The notes under the pieces are model-generated. The model searched no databases, was not told where the DNA came from, and worked only from the letters and a program-made list of their open reading frames with translations. The translations under genes were made by a program, and so were the position numbers. 64,000 bases of DNA from Paraburkholderia caffeinitolerans (GTDB taxonomy: Bacteria > Pseudomonadota > Gammaproteobacteria > Burkholderiales > Burkholderiaceae): contig NZ_CADIKL010000002.1 in the NCBI RefSeq assembly GCF_902859945.1, forward strand, positions 248,001 through 312,000, given 5' to 3'. Position 1 is the first letter of the stretch, and every line of letters begins with the position of its first letter. Of this stretch, positions 34,018 through 42,254 are shown piece by piece.

Positions 34018-35133
34018 TCAGAAGCGGTGACTCAGCCCCAGGGCGACCATCGTCTGCGTGGCTTGCGGCCCGCTGGCCGTCACACCGGGCCAGCTCATCA
34101 TGGCGGAGCCGTTGTTCTTCATATAGCCCGCGCGCGCGTAGATCGTCGTGCGCTTGGACAGCAAATGATCGACGCCGATCTGGACGCCCGGTGTGTTGTC
34201 GTGCGCCCCGCGCACATCGCGCTCAATGCCGGCGATCTCGATCGTATCGACCGAAGTGGCCTGAATCGTCGCGCCCACTTCCGCAATGCCGTACGAATGC
34301 GCCGCCCCCAGACGCGCGGCAAGCGAGCCAGCGGGTGCGTCCTTCGAGCGGTTATACGTATAGTTCGCCTGCAGATTGACGATGCCGATGCGGTAAGCGA
34401 GTGCGGCCGTAAAACGCTCCGTGGCGAGCAGATTGAGCGCAACCGGCAAGCCCGGCACCGACTCGGCGCCCGCATGCTGGTTCTGGTACGCAAGACCCGC
34501 GTAGAGGCCATAGCCCGAGTAAGTGAGCGCAAGATCGAGGATATTGCCCGTGGTCTGCGGAATCGGCGTCGTCGTCGTCGCGGCGAAACCGTACATCGCG
34601 TAGAGCTTCAGACCGCCCACGACCGGCGACTGATAGACCATTGAATTGCTGCTGCGCCCCTGCGCGGCCTGCGTCGCAATCGTTTTCATATCCGTCGCCA
34701 CGGCGGCAGCGGCAAGGGGCGAAAGGACTTCGTCGCCGCGGAATGGGTCGGACGGATAGATGGCCCAGAAGGTAGGCTGATACTGCCGGCCGAACGTGAG
34801 CGAGCCGTAATCGGCGTGGTTCAGACCCACCCATGCCTGCCGGTAGAAGAGCGCCGTACTATCGACGAAGAACCCGCCGTTGTTGATGTTGTAGCCGTTC
34901 TCCAGGGTAAATACCGCTTTAAGTCCGTTGCCGAGGTCCTCGCTTCCGCGCAGGCCAAAGCTCGAACCGGTATTGCCGCCACTGCGCTCCGACCATGAAT
35001 GCTTCGCGCCGTTGCCGAGAAACTGGATGAACGTGTCGGCGACACCATACACCGTGACGCTGGACTGCGCAGCTGCCGAACCCGCTGCGACCAACAGCGA
35101 GACCCCTAACAGATATTTAGTTTTACTACACAT
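34018..35133 (-). CDS. Outer-membrane general porin
   Basis: The 371-residue precursor has a signal peptide ending at AAAQ, then SSVTVYGVADTFIQF, the family FGLRGSEDLGNGLKAVFTLE stretch, and a terminal LSHRF with C-terminal Phe. It should form a trimeric channel. It is the first gene of a leftward series (porin, BON, SDR, alkylsulfatase-like, MFS, SDR), and a CCCCCT-N7-AGGGGG palindrome lies 128 bp upstream. It may therefore be an induced porin dedicated to the pathway, not the housekeeping one. Confidence 0.92.
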   Translation of the reverse strand: MCSKTKYLLGVSLLVAAGSAAAQSSVTVYGVADTFIQFLGNGAKHSWSERSGGNTGSSFGLRGSEDLGNGLKAVFTLENGYNINNGGFFVDSTALFYRQAWVGLNHADYGSLTFGRQYQPTFWAIYPSDPFRGDEVLSPLAAAAVATDMKTIATQAAQGRSSNSMVYQSPVVGGLKLYAMYGFAATTTTPIPQTTGNILDLALTYSGYGLYAGLAYQNQHAGAESVPGLPVALNLLATERFTAALAYRIGIVNLQANYTYNRSKDAPAGSLAARLGAAHSYGIAEVGATIQATSVDTIEIAGIERDVRGAHDNTPGVQIGVDHLLSKRTTIYARAGYMKNNGSAMMSWPGVTASGPQATQTMVALGLSHRF

Positions 35134-35260
35134 GCATGTCTCCTCCGATTAATGCCGCGTCCGGCTGGACACGGATAATGCACTGCCACGCGTATTGGTT
35201 TTTTATCGATGTGCGGCTGAGCCCGCCTGACCAAGAATAGGTGTATCGCCGACGCGCCGG

Positions 35261-35279
35261 CCCCCTCGTGAATAGGGGG
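35261..35279. promoter_or_regulatory. Palindromic operator A (CCCCCT-N7-AGGGGG)
   Basis: Perfect arms CCCCCT and AGGGGG with spacer CGTGAAT. It lies 128 bp before the porin ATG and after the thioesterase stop, so its target is the porin-led leftward operon. Confidence 0.75.
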
Positions 35280-35318
35280 TGACGTTCGCGCCGCGTTGCG
35301 GTTTTTTTTGGCGGCCAA

Positions 35319-35759
35319 TCAGGCCGCAAGCGGCGTCAGGACCGCACGCAATGCGTCGGATAGCGGCTTCGGCCGCCGGGTCGCCCGATCCACGTAGACG
35401 TGAACGAAATGTCCCTGGGCTGCGGGCTGCGGGTCCTTCTCGCGAAACAGACCAATTTCGTAGCGCACGCTCGACGTGCCGACTCTCGCCACGCGCAGCC
35501 CTGCTTCGACACGCTCCGGAAACGCAAGCGACTTGAAATAATTGCATTGCGTTTCGACGACGAGTCCGATTGCCTCGCTCGCCCCGAAATCGAGCACGCC
35601 AGTGCGCAGCAGATACTCGTTGACGACAGTGTCGAAATAGCTGTAGTAGACGACGTTATTGACGTGCCCATACACGTCGTTATCCATCCAACGGGTGGGA
35701 ATGGACAGAAAATGCCGATAGGCATCGCGCCCATGCGCGCTCGCGCTCGTTGTGCTCAT
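35319..35759 (-). CDS. Acyl-CoA thioesterase (4HBT hotdog fold)
   Basis: The 146-residue protein shows the 4-hydroxybenzoyl-CoA thioesterase pattern TRWMDNDVYGHVNNVVYYSYFDTVVNEYL, with the Asp in WMDNDVYGHVNN as the usual catalytic residue. It hydrolyses acyl-CoA, perhaps to recycle CoA or relieve dead-end thioesters. ATG 35759 is preceded by GGAAG; the upstream ATG 35813 lacks a ribosome site. It is divergent from the CoA-transferase gene across a gap with operator B. Confidence 0.88.
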   Translation of the reverse strand: MSTTSASAHGRDAYRHFLSIPTRWMDNDVYGHVNNVVYYSYFDTVVNEYLLRTGVLDFGASEAIGLVVETQCNYFKSLAFPERVEAGLRVARVGTSSVRYEIGLFREKDPQPAAQGHFVHVYVDRATRRPKPLSDALRAVLTPLAA

Positions 35760-35883
35760 AAGACTTCCGCTTTCAAACCGCGCTTGAGCCAATTCGCCAT
35801 TTCCGTTCCTCATCGTTCAAAGTGGGTAGACAGGTTGCGGCACCGTCGCCGTGCAAGGATAGGCCGTGCGCGCAACGCGCCGT

Positions 35884-35902
35884 CCCCCTCGAGAATAGGG
35901 GG
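35884..35902. promoter_or_regulatory. Palindromic operator B (CCCCCT-N7-AGGGGG)
   Basis: Perfect arms with spacer CGAGAAT. It lies 64 bp before the CoA-transferase ATG and 125 bp before the divergent thioesterase ATG. Confidence 0.78.
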
Positions 35903-35965
35903 CGTCCCGGCCAGCGGCGCTCTCTATCATTGGCTGCATCACGAGACAATGAAACGAGACTATTC

Positions 35966-37078
35966 ATGACGACACAACGACAAGGCCCGCTCGTCGGGCT
36001 CAAGGTGCTGGAAATCGCGGGCATAGGCCCGGGGCCGTTCTGCGCGATGCTGCTCGCCGACCTCGGCGCGGACGTGGTCGTGGTCGAGCGCATCGAGGCC
36101 GGGCCCGACGCGCTCGATCTCGGCAGCGCACAGATCGCCAATCGCGGCAAGCGTTCGGTTGCGGTGGATCTCAAGACGCCCGAGGGCGTCGAGACCGTGC
36201 TGCGGCTCGTCGAAAGCTGCGACGCGCTGATCGAAGGCATGCGCCCCGGCGTGATGGAGCGCCTCGGGCTCGGCCCCGATGCGTGCCTCGCACGCAATCC
36301 GCGTCTCGTCTATGGGCGCATGACCGGTTGGGGACAAAGCGGCCCGCTCGCCCACGCGGCGGGTCACGATCTGAACTACATTGCACTGTCCGGCGCGCTC
36401 TGGTATGCGGGGCAGCCCGGCGAAGCGCCGGTGACGCCGCCGAGCCTCGTTGGCGACGTCGGCGGCGGCTCGATGTATCTCGCGGTGGGCCTGCTCGCGG
36501 GCATCATGAACGCGCGGGTGTCGGGAGCGGGCCAGGTCGTGGATGCGGCCATCGTGGACGGCAGCGCGCACATGACGACGCTGCTGCTCGCGTTGCAGGC
36601 ATCGGGCCAGATGCGCACGGAGCGCGGCCAAAGCCTGCTCGACGGTCCGCATTGGTACAACACCTACCGTTGCGCCGACGACCGCTTCATCTCGGTGGGC
36701 TCGCTCGAACCGAAGTTCTATCGCGAACTGTGCGCCAAGCTCGAACTCGAAGCGGACCCGCAGTTCGACAAGCCCTACGATGCGCGCAAGTGGCCGCAAT
36801 CGCGCAAGCGCTTCGCGAGCCTGTTTGCACGTCGCACGCGCGACGAGTGGTGCACGCTGCTCGAGGGCAGCGACGCCTGCTTCGCGCCCGTGCTGAATCC
36901 GGACGAAGCCGCCGCCCACCCTCACATGCGCGCGCGGGAAATCTACCTGCGCGAAGACGGCGTGCTGCAGGCGAGCCCCGCGCCGCGCTTCTCCGCGACA
37001 CCCGCGGCCCGTCCGGGTCCGATCCCGCGGCGCGGCGAGCATAACGACATCGTTCTGAGCGACTGGGCAACTGGCTGA
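35966..37078 (+). CDS. CaiB/BaiF family III CoA-transferase or 2-methylacyl-CoA racemase
   Basis: The 370-residue protein shows the family start GLKVLEIAGIGPGPFCAMLLADLGADVV and RSVAVDLKTPEG. The segment HDLNYIALSGAL with GGSMYLAVGL is typical of alpha-methylacyl-CoA racemase (AMACR/Mcr), with His and Asp (GHDLNY) as likely catalytic residues. AMACR-type enzymes epimerise 2-methyl-branched acyl-CoA before beta-oxidation, which fits the acyl-CoA dehydrogenase gene 106 bp downstream. A formyl- or carnitinyl-type CoA transfer role cannot be excluded. ATG 35966 is chosen over longer frames. Confidence 0.88.
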   Translation: MTTQRQGPLVGLKVLEIAGIGPGPFCAMLLADLGADVVVVERIEAGPDALDLGSAQIANRGKRSVAVDLKTPEGVETVLRLVESCDALIEGMRPGVMERLGLGPDACLARNPRLVYGRMTGWGQSGPLAHAAGHDLNYIALSGALWYAGQPGEAPVTPPSLVGDVGGGSMYLAVGLLAGIMNARVSGAGQVVDAAIVDGSAHMTTLLLALQASGQMRTERGQSLLDGPHWYNTYRCADDRFISVGSLEPKFYRELCAKLELEADPQFDKPYDARKWPQSRKRFASLFARRTRDEWCTLLEGSDACFAPVLNPDEAAAHPHMRAREIYLREDGVLQASPAPRFSATPAARPGPIPRRGEHNDIVLSDWATG

Positions 37079-37121
37079 ATCGCAACGCTACGCAACTACG
37101 ACACAACAGCGACGCAACAGC

Positions 37122-37135
37122 GCGTTCGCGAACGC
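37122..37135. promoter_or_regulatory. Perfect 14-bp palindrome before the acyl-CoA dehydrogenase gene
   Basis: GCGTTCGCGAACGC lies 49 bp upstream of the ATG at 37185. In GC-rich DNA such a palindrome can arise by chance, so a regulatory role is only possible. Confidence 0.3.
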
Positions 37136-37184
37136 ACCGGCGCGCTCATCCGCAACACGCATTTCACGCAAAGGAAGTCCTCCC

Positions 37185-38333
37185 ATGACCGATAGCACCC
37201 GCTCGTTCCTCACCGAGGAACAGATCATGATCCGCGATACCGCGCGCCGCGTGGCGAACGAGATCATCGCGCCCACCGCCGCCGAACGCGATCTCCAGTC
37301 GGCCTGGCCTCACGCGGAACTCAAGGCGCTCGCCGAGCTGGGTTTTCTCGGCATGCTGATCCCCGAAGCGTACGGCGGCGCCGGTGCGAGCGTGCTGGAC
37401 TTCTGCATCGCGCAGCACGAATTCGCGGCCGTCGACGCCGGGCTCGCCACCATCGTGCATGTGCACAACTTCACCGCGCTCACGATCGTCGAGCACGGTA
37501 CGCAAGCGCAGAAGGAGCGCTATCTGCCGGCCATGGCGCGCGGCGAATCGATTGGCGCATTCCTGCTGACCGAGCCGCACGCGGGCTCCGACACTGCCGC
37601 GCTGCGCGCGAGCGCGCGCCGCGATGGCGATCATTACGTGCTCAACGGCACCAAGCAGTTCATCTCGAACGGCAGCGAGGCCGGTGTCGGCGTCGTCTTC
37701 GCGATCACCGACAAGACGGCGGGCAAGCGCGGCGCCAGCACGTTCATCATCGACCCAAAGGCGCCCGGCTATCACGTCACGCGTATCGAAAGCAAGCTGG
37801 GTCAACACACGGCGCACACGGCGCAAATCGCGCTCGAAGACTATCGCGTGCCGGCGGAAAACCTGCTCGGCGCCGAAGGCAATGGCTACCGCACGGTAAT
37901 GGGCGGCGTTTCGGACGGCCGCATCGGCATTGCCTTCATCTCGGCGGGCGTGGCGCGGGGCGCGCTCGACGCCGCTATCAAGTACGCACGCGAGCGCGAG
38001 GCCTATGGCGCGCCGCTCAACCGGCTCCAGGCCGTTGCGTTCGATCTCGCCGACATGGCCGCGCAGGTTGACATTGCCTGGCAGTACTGCCTGCACGCCG
38101 CACGCCTGCGCGACGCCGGCATCGACTGCATCAAGGAAGCGTCCATCGCCAAACTGTTCGCGAGCGAAATGGCCGAAAAGGTCTGCTCGGAGGCCGTGCA
38201 GATCCACGGCGGCTATGGCTATCTGAGCGACTTCCCCGTCGAGCGCTATCTGCGCGATGTGCGCATCTGCAAGATTTACGAAGGCACGAGCCACATCCAG
38301 AAGCTGATCATTTCGCGCCATCTCGACGCTTAA
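37185..38333 (+). CDS. Acyl-CoA dehydrogenase (homotetrameric type)
   Basis: The 382-residue flavoenzyme introduces the alpha-beta double bond in an acyl-CoA and passes electrons to ETF. The signatures are complete: FLLTEPHAGSDTAALR near residue 125, QIHGGYGYLSDFPVERYLRD, and the catalytic Glu in CKIYEGTSHIQ. Length and motifs match short/branched-chain enzymes. It follows the racemase-like gene in the same direction and ends just before a very strong terminator. AAGGAAG precedes the ATG. Confidence 0.93.
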   Translation: MTDSTRSFLTEEQIMIRDTARRVANEIIAPTAAERDLQSAWPHAELKALAELGFLGMLIPEAYGGAGASVLDFCIAQHEFAAVDAGLATIVHVHNFTALTIVEHGTQAQKERYLPAMARGESIGAFLLTEPHAGSDTAALRASARRDGDHYVLNGTKQFISNGSEAGVGVVFAITDKTAGKRGASTFIIDPKAPGYHVTRIESKLGQHTAHTAQIALEDYRVPAENLLGAEGNGYRTVMGGVSDGRIGIAFISAGVARGALDAAIKYAREREAYGAPLNRLQAVAFDLADMAAQVDIAWQYCLHAARLRDAGIDCIKEASIAKLFASEMAEKVCSEAVQIHGGYGYLSDFPVERYLRDVRICKIYEGTSHIQKLIISRHLDA

Positions 38334-38352
38334 CACACCGCCAAGACACACG

Positions 38353-38386
38353 GGCCCGCACGGCAAAACGCCGTGCGGGCCTTTTT
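38353..38386 (+). terminator. Strong terminator of the racemase/dehydrogenase operon
   Basis: A 12-bp perfect stem, GGCCCGCACGGC with GCCGTGCGGGCC, around AAAAC is followed by five T, 19 bp after the dehydrogenase stop. Confidence 0.92.
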
Positions 38387-38422
38387 CATGGGACAGACGA
38401 ATCGCTACGAACTTGCACCCAT

Positions 38423-38450
38423 AAAAAAACCGCCGCTAAATTGCGGCGGT
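38423..38450 (-). terminator. Terminator of the leftward thiolase-to-SDR operon
   Basis: Read leftward, ACCGCCGC pairs with GCGGCGGT around six bases and is followed by seven T (A run 38423-38429). It is 30 bp after the SDR stop. Confidence 0.88.
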
Positions 38451-38480
38451 TTTGTCCCGACCTTGAAGCGTCAGGCGAAG

Positions 38481-39383
38481 TTACATCCCGCACACGAGTT
38501 TCAGGAAGCTTTGCACCTGGTGGCCCGACTCCTCATACGGACGCGCCGTGGCCCAGTTCGCGATGTCGCCGAAGCGCGCCGCAATGCCTTCCGGCGTGAC
38601 ATCGTCGTCCGGCAGCAGCACCGGCGCCGTTTCGACGATGGTGGCCGCCGCGAACGCACCGCCGCCGGCCGCGATGATCGTCTTCGAGGGCGCGTTCTCG
38701 CTCGCGAGAAACAGCACCGCCGGCGTCACGCGTTCGGGCTGGATGCGCTCGAGCATGGCCTCGGGCAGGATATCCGCGGTCATGCGCGTGGCCGCAACCG
38801 GCGCGATAGTATTCACGCGGATGTCGTTCTTGCGCCCTTCGGTGGTCAGCGCGTTCATCAGGCCAATCACGGCCATTTTCGCGGCCCCGTAATTCGACTG
38901 ACCGAAGTTGCCGTACATGCCCGAGGACGAAGTGGTCATCACGATGCGCCCGTAGCCCTGCTCGCGCATGATGTCCCACACGGCCTTCGAGCAGTTGATC
39001 GAGCCCATCAGGTGGACGTCGAGCACGGCCTTGATGTCGCCCATTTCGAGCTTGGCGAAACTCTTGTCGCGCAGAATGCCGGCGTTGTTGACGAGGATAT
39101 CGACGCGGCCGAACTCCGTCACGGCGCGCTTGACCATCGCTAGCACCTGTTCGTAATCGGCCACGTTCGCGCCATCGGCGATCGCCGTGCCGCCGGCCTG
39201 GCGGATTTCCTCGACGACCGCGAGCGCGGCCTGCGACGAGCCACCCGTGCCGTCGCGCGCGCCGCCAAAGTCGTTGACCACGACCTTCGCGCCGCGTGCG
39301 GCGAACGCCAATGCATGCGCGCGTCCCAAACCCGCGCCAGCGCCGGTTACGATTGCGACCTTGCCATCGAAACGAATACTCAT
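38481..39383 (-). CDS. SDR (3R)-hydroxyacyl-CoA dehydrogenase, 17-beta-HSD4/MFE-2-like
   Basis: The 300-residue SDR matches the dehydrogenase domain of peroxisomal multifunctional enzyme type 2. Its motifs are TGAGAGLGRAHALAFAARGAKVVVNDFGG, the NNAGILRDKSF motif, TTSSSGMYGNFGQSNYGAAK with Ser, Tyr and Lys in place, and a C-terminal extension. It oxidises 3-hydroxyacyl-CoA, commonly with branched or sterol-derived chains. It is the last gene in the operon thiolase, two acyl-CoA dehydrogenases, MaoC hydratase, SDR. With the MaoC hydratase encoded 36 bp upstream it rebuilds both MFE-2 activities. Confidence 0.9.
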   Translation of the reverse strand: MSIRFDGKVAIVTGAGAGLGRAHALAFAARGAKVVVNDFGGARDGTGGSSQAALAVVEEIRQAGGTAIADGANVADYEQVLAMVKRAVTEFGRVDILVNNAGILRDKSFAKLEMGDIKAVLDVHLMGSINCSKAVWDIMREQGYGRIVMTTSSSGMYGNFGQSNYGAAKMAVIGLMNALTTEGRKNDIRVNTIAPVAATRMTADILPEAMLERIQPERVTPAVLFLASENAPSKTIIAAGGGAFAAATIVETAPVLLPDDDVTPEGIAARFGDIANWATARPYEESGHQVQSFLKLVCGM

Positions 39384-39419
39384 GCTTGAATCTCCTCGAA
39401 GAGTGTCAATACGGAAAGT

Positions 39420-39875
39420 TCAGGGAAAGAGGCGCACGATCGATTCCGCGATGCAGGCGGGCTTGTCCGCGCCCTCGCATTCGACCGTCATTTCGACCTT
39501 GATCTGCGCGCCGCCGCGGCTCACTTCGGTCCATTCCATGAGCCGGAAATGCGCGCGCAGACGCTTGCCCACGGGCACCGGCGCGATGAAGCGCACCTTG
39601 TCGAGCCCGTAATTGATGCCGCTCTTCGTCTCCTTGACCTCATAGGCCGTCGCAAAGAACGCGGGCAGCAGACTCAGCGTCAGGAAGCCGTGCGCGATGG
39701 TGCCGCCGAACGGGCCCGACTTGGCGCGCTCCACGTCGACGTGAATCCATTGGTGATCCCACGTGGCGTCCGCGAACTGGTTGACGCGCTGCTGATCGAC
39801 CAGCAGCCATTCGCTCGTGCCGATCGACTCGCCAACGAACGGCTGCAAGTCGGCGATTTTCTCAAAGCTCTTCAT
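39420..39875 (-). CDS. MaoC-family (R)-specific enoyl-CoA hydratase
   Basis: The 151-residue hotdog-fold protein has the hydratase-2 motif: FADATWDHQWIHVDVERA with catalytic Asp and His, followed by FGGTIAHGFLTLSLLP. It adds water to trans-2-enoyl-CoA giving the 3R-hydroxyacyl-CoA that the neighbouring SDR would oxidise. Its start overlaps the preceding acyl-CoA dehydrogenase stop by 4 bp, so production is probably coupled. Confidence 0.92.
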   Translation of the reverse strand: MKSFEKIADLQPFVGESIGTSEWLLVDQQRVNQFADATWDHQWIHVDVERAKSGPFGGTIAHGFLTLSLLPAFFATAYEVKETKSGINYGLDKVRFIAPVPVGKRLRAHFRLMEWTEVSRGGAQIKVEMTVECEGADKPACIAESIVRLFP

Positions 39876-41026
39876 GCCTGGTTTTCCTTATGAAGCAAGT
39901 CCTGCTGCAACTGCGCCGCGCAGGCGGCGTCGTGCCGGTCGCTGCTGCCGAACAGCACGTCGGCGACAATCGCGCGCTTGTAGTAATGGCCGACCTGGTA
40001 TTCCTCGGTCATGCCGATCCCTCCGTGCAGCTGGATAGCCTGACCGCACACGAAGCGGGCCGCGCGGCCAATCAGCGCCTTGGCTTGCGAGACGGTGCGC
40101 CGCCGCGCGCTCGCGTCGTCGTTTTCGAGCGAGGCGAGCAGTGCATAAAGCATCGAGCGCGCGAGTTCCAGTTCCGCGGCCATGTCCGCGAGGCGATGCT
40201 GCAGCACCTGAAAGCTGCCGATTGGCACACCGAACTGTTTGCGCATCTTCAGGTATTCGGCCGTGATCTCGATGGCTTTTTCCATCGCGCCCACCAGCTC
40301 CGCGCCGAGCGCCGCCGTGGCGTGCGCCAGTCCGTGCTCGAGCGCGGCGAGCCCGTTGCCCGGCTCGCCCAGCACCGCGTCGCGCGCCACCCGTACGCCT
40401 TCGAAGGTCAGTTCGGCGGCAAAGCTGCCGTCGTGCAGCGGCAAAACCCGGCGTGTGAGCCCCACTGCATCGGCGTCGACCAGCAACAGGGTGAGGCCGT
40501 CCGCGTCCGATGCGCGCGCCGAGACGATAAAGCTGTCCGCGTCCGCGCCGCCCAGCACGAGCGTCTTGGTGCCGCTCAGCACATAGCCTTCGGGCGTCGC
40601 CTTCGCGACCAGTTCCACCGGCTCGGCAAAGCCGCGCGACTGCGGCTCGCTGTAGGCGAGCGCGTACTTGCGCGAGCCGTCGGCCAGCGCTGGTAGCCAC
40701 TGCTCGCGCTGCGCGGGCGTGCCCGCCGCGAGCAGCGTCTGCGCCGCCAGCACGGCACAGCCGAGGTAAGGCTCGATCACCAGTGCGCGCCCGAGCTGCT
40801 GCGCGATCAGCACCGTGTCGATCAGCGAGCCGTCGAGGCCGCCGCACGATTCGGGCAGCGCGGCCGCCAGCCAGCCGTTGTCCGCGAAAATTTGCCAATG
40901 GGCGGCGCTCGACGTTGAACGGGCCTTCACGAGCGCCGTGCGGGCTTCGAAGCCATAGTCCCTGTCGACGAAGCGCCGGACGCTGTCTTGCAGCAGTTGC
41001 TGCTCTGCATTGAGATTGAAGTTCAT
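39872..41026 (-). CDS. Acyl-CoA dehydrogenase, FadE28-like subunit without the usual catalytic Glu
   Basis: The 384-residue protein has the fold (QLHGGIGMTEEYQVGHYYKRA) but weakly conserved FAD motifs (YALAYSEPQSRGF). At the place of YEGT it reads ADVLFGSSDRH, with no catalytic Glu. Such proteins pair with a second dehydrogenase to form alpha2-beta2 heterotetramers, as FadE28-FadE29 in cholesterol side-chain breakdown. The partner is likely the adjacent upstream gene, 15 bp away. Confidence 0.85.
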   Translation of the reverse strand: MNFNLNAEQQLLQDSVRRFVDRDYGFEARTALVKARSTSSAAHWQIFADNGWLAAALPESCGGLDGSLIDTVLIAQQLGRALVIEPYLGCAVLAAQTLLAAGTPAQREQWLPALADGSRKYALAYSEPQSRGFAEPVELVAKATPEGYVLSGTKTLVLGGADADSFIVSARASDADGLTLLLVDADAVGLTRRVLPLHDGSFAAELTFEGVRVARDAVLGEPGNGLAALEHGLAHATAALGAELVGAMEKAIEITAEYLKMRKQFGVPIGSFQVLQHRLADMAAELELARSMLYALLASLENDDASARRRTVSQAKALIGRAARFVCGQAIQLHGGIGMTEEYQVGHYYKRAIVADVLFGSSDRHDAACAAQLQQDLLHKENQA

Positions 41027-41041
41027 GATCGATCCGGCGAC

Positions 41042-42241
41042 TCAGAGTTGAAACAGCATCCTGGCGATGATTCCGCGCTGGACTTCGCTCGTGCCGCCGT
41101 AGATCGTCGACGCGCGGCGGAAGAACATTTCGTTCGCGATGCCGCGGCCCACGTCCTGAAGCGGCATGGCCGCAGCCGTGCCATCGTCGTGCGGCTCGGG
41201 ATAGGCCAGCGCACCGTAGTCGCCGAGCGCCTCCACCAGCAGCTCGCTCATGCGCTGCTGCAGTTCGGTGCCCCGCACCTTGAGGATCGAGCCCATCGCA
41301 TGGGCGGCCGGGCTGTGATCCTGCTCCATCGCGGCCACGCGCTTGACCATCGTTGCGACCGCCGTGACCTCCGCTTCGAGGCGCGCGAGCCGTAACGCGA
41401 ACTCCGGCTGCGCGATGAGCGGCGCCGCGCCCACGCGCTGCGTCGCCGCGAGCGTGCGCAGCTGGATCAGGTAGCGGCGCAGGATCGGCAAGTCGGCGGC
41501 GCTCGCGTGCTCGTTGTTGAGCAGGAACTTCGTGATGTTCCAGCCGTCGCCCTCCGCGCCGATGCGGTTCGCCACCGGCACGCGCACGTTGTCGAAGAAC
41601 GTTTCGTTCAGGTGATGGCAGTCGTCGATGCTGCGGATCGGGCGCACCGTGATGCCCGGCGTTTTCATGTCGACGAGCAGGAAGCTGATGCCCGCTTGCT
41701 TCTTCACCTCGGTATCCGTGCGCACCAGCAGGAAGATCCAGTCGGATTCGTGCGCGTAGCTCGTCCAGATCTTCTGGCCGTTGACGACGTAATGGTCGCC
41801 ATCACGTACGGCGCGGGTGCGCAGCGAAGCCAGGTCCGAACCCGAGCCGGGTTCCGAAAAGCCCTGGCACCACAAACGCTCGCCATCGAGAATCAGCGGC
41901 ACGTGCTCGGCCTTCTGCTCGGGCGACGCAAATTCGTTGAGCACCGGGCCGAGCAGCTTCTGGGCGAAGCCGTCCTGGGTCGGTGCGCCCGCCGCGACGC
42001 ATTCCTCGTCGAATACGAGCCGCTGCAACACCGTCCAGCCGGTGCCGCCGTCCTTTTGCGCCCAATGGGGCGCGCCCCAGCCTCGCGCGTTCAGGATCTT
42101 TTGCCAGCGCACGAGATCCGGGCGCATCGATCGAACGCTGCCCACCGGCTTGCCGGCGAGGTCGCGCGGCAGATGCTCGCGCAGGAACGCGCGCACCTCC
42201 TCGCGAAACGTGTCGAGCCCGGTATCGGGTTGAAAGTCCAT
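41042..42241 (-). CDS. Acyl-CoA dehydrogenase, FadE29-like subunit
   Basis: The 399-residue acyl-CoA dehydrogenase has WCQGFSEPGSGSDLASLRTRA as the FAD/substrate motif and a C-terminal STIYGGTSEVQR in which Gly replaces the common Glu. This pattern is typical of FadE29-like partners, where the base comes from another position. Together with the next gene it probably makes a heterotetramer acting on a bulky or branched acyl-CoA. It follows the SCP-x-type thiolase by 13 bp in the same operon. Confidence 0.88.
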   Translation of the reverse strand: MDFQPDTGLDTFREEVRAFLREHLPRDLAGKPVGSVRSMRPDLVRWQKILNARGWGAPHWAQKDGGTGWTVLQRLVFDEECVAAGAPTQDGFAQKLLGPVLNEFASPEQKAEHVPLILDGERLWCQGFSEPGSGSDLASLRTRAVRDGDHYVVNGQKIWTSYAHESDWIFLLVRTDTEVKKQAGISFLLVDMKTPGITVRPIRSIDDCHHLNETFFDNVRVPVANRIGAEGDGWNITKFLLNNEHASAADLPILRRYLIQLRTLAATQRVGAAPLIAQPEFALRLARLEAEVTAVATMVKRVAAMEQDHSPAAHAMGSILKVRGTELQQRMSELLVEALGDYGALAYPEPHDDGTAAAMPLQDVGRGIANEMFFRRASTIYGGTSEVQRGIIARMLFQL

Positions 42242-42254
42242 CGACGTCTCCTGA

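Noticed and set aside
37122..37135. GCGTTCGCGAACGC as a member of the main operator family
   Set aside because: It shares no bases pattern with CCCCCT-N7-AGGGGG and could arise by chance in GC-rich DNA; kept only as a low-confidence site.
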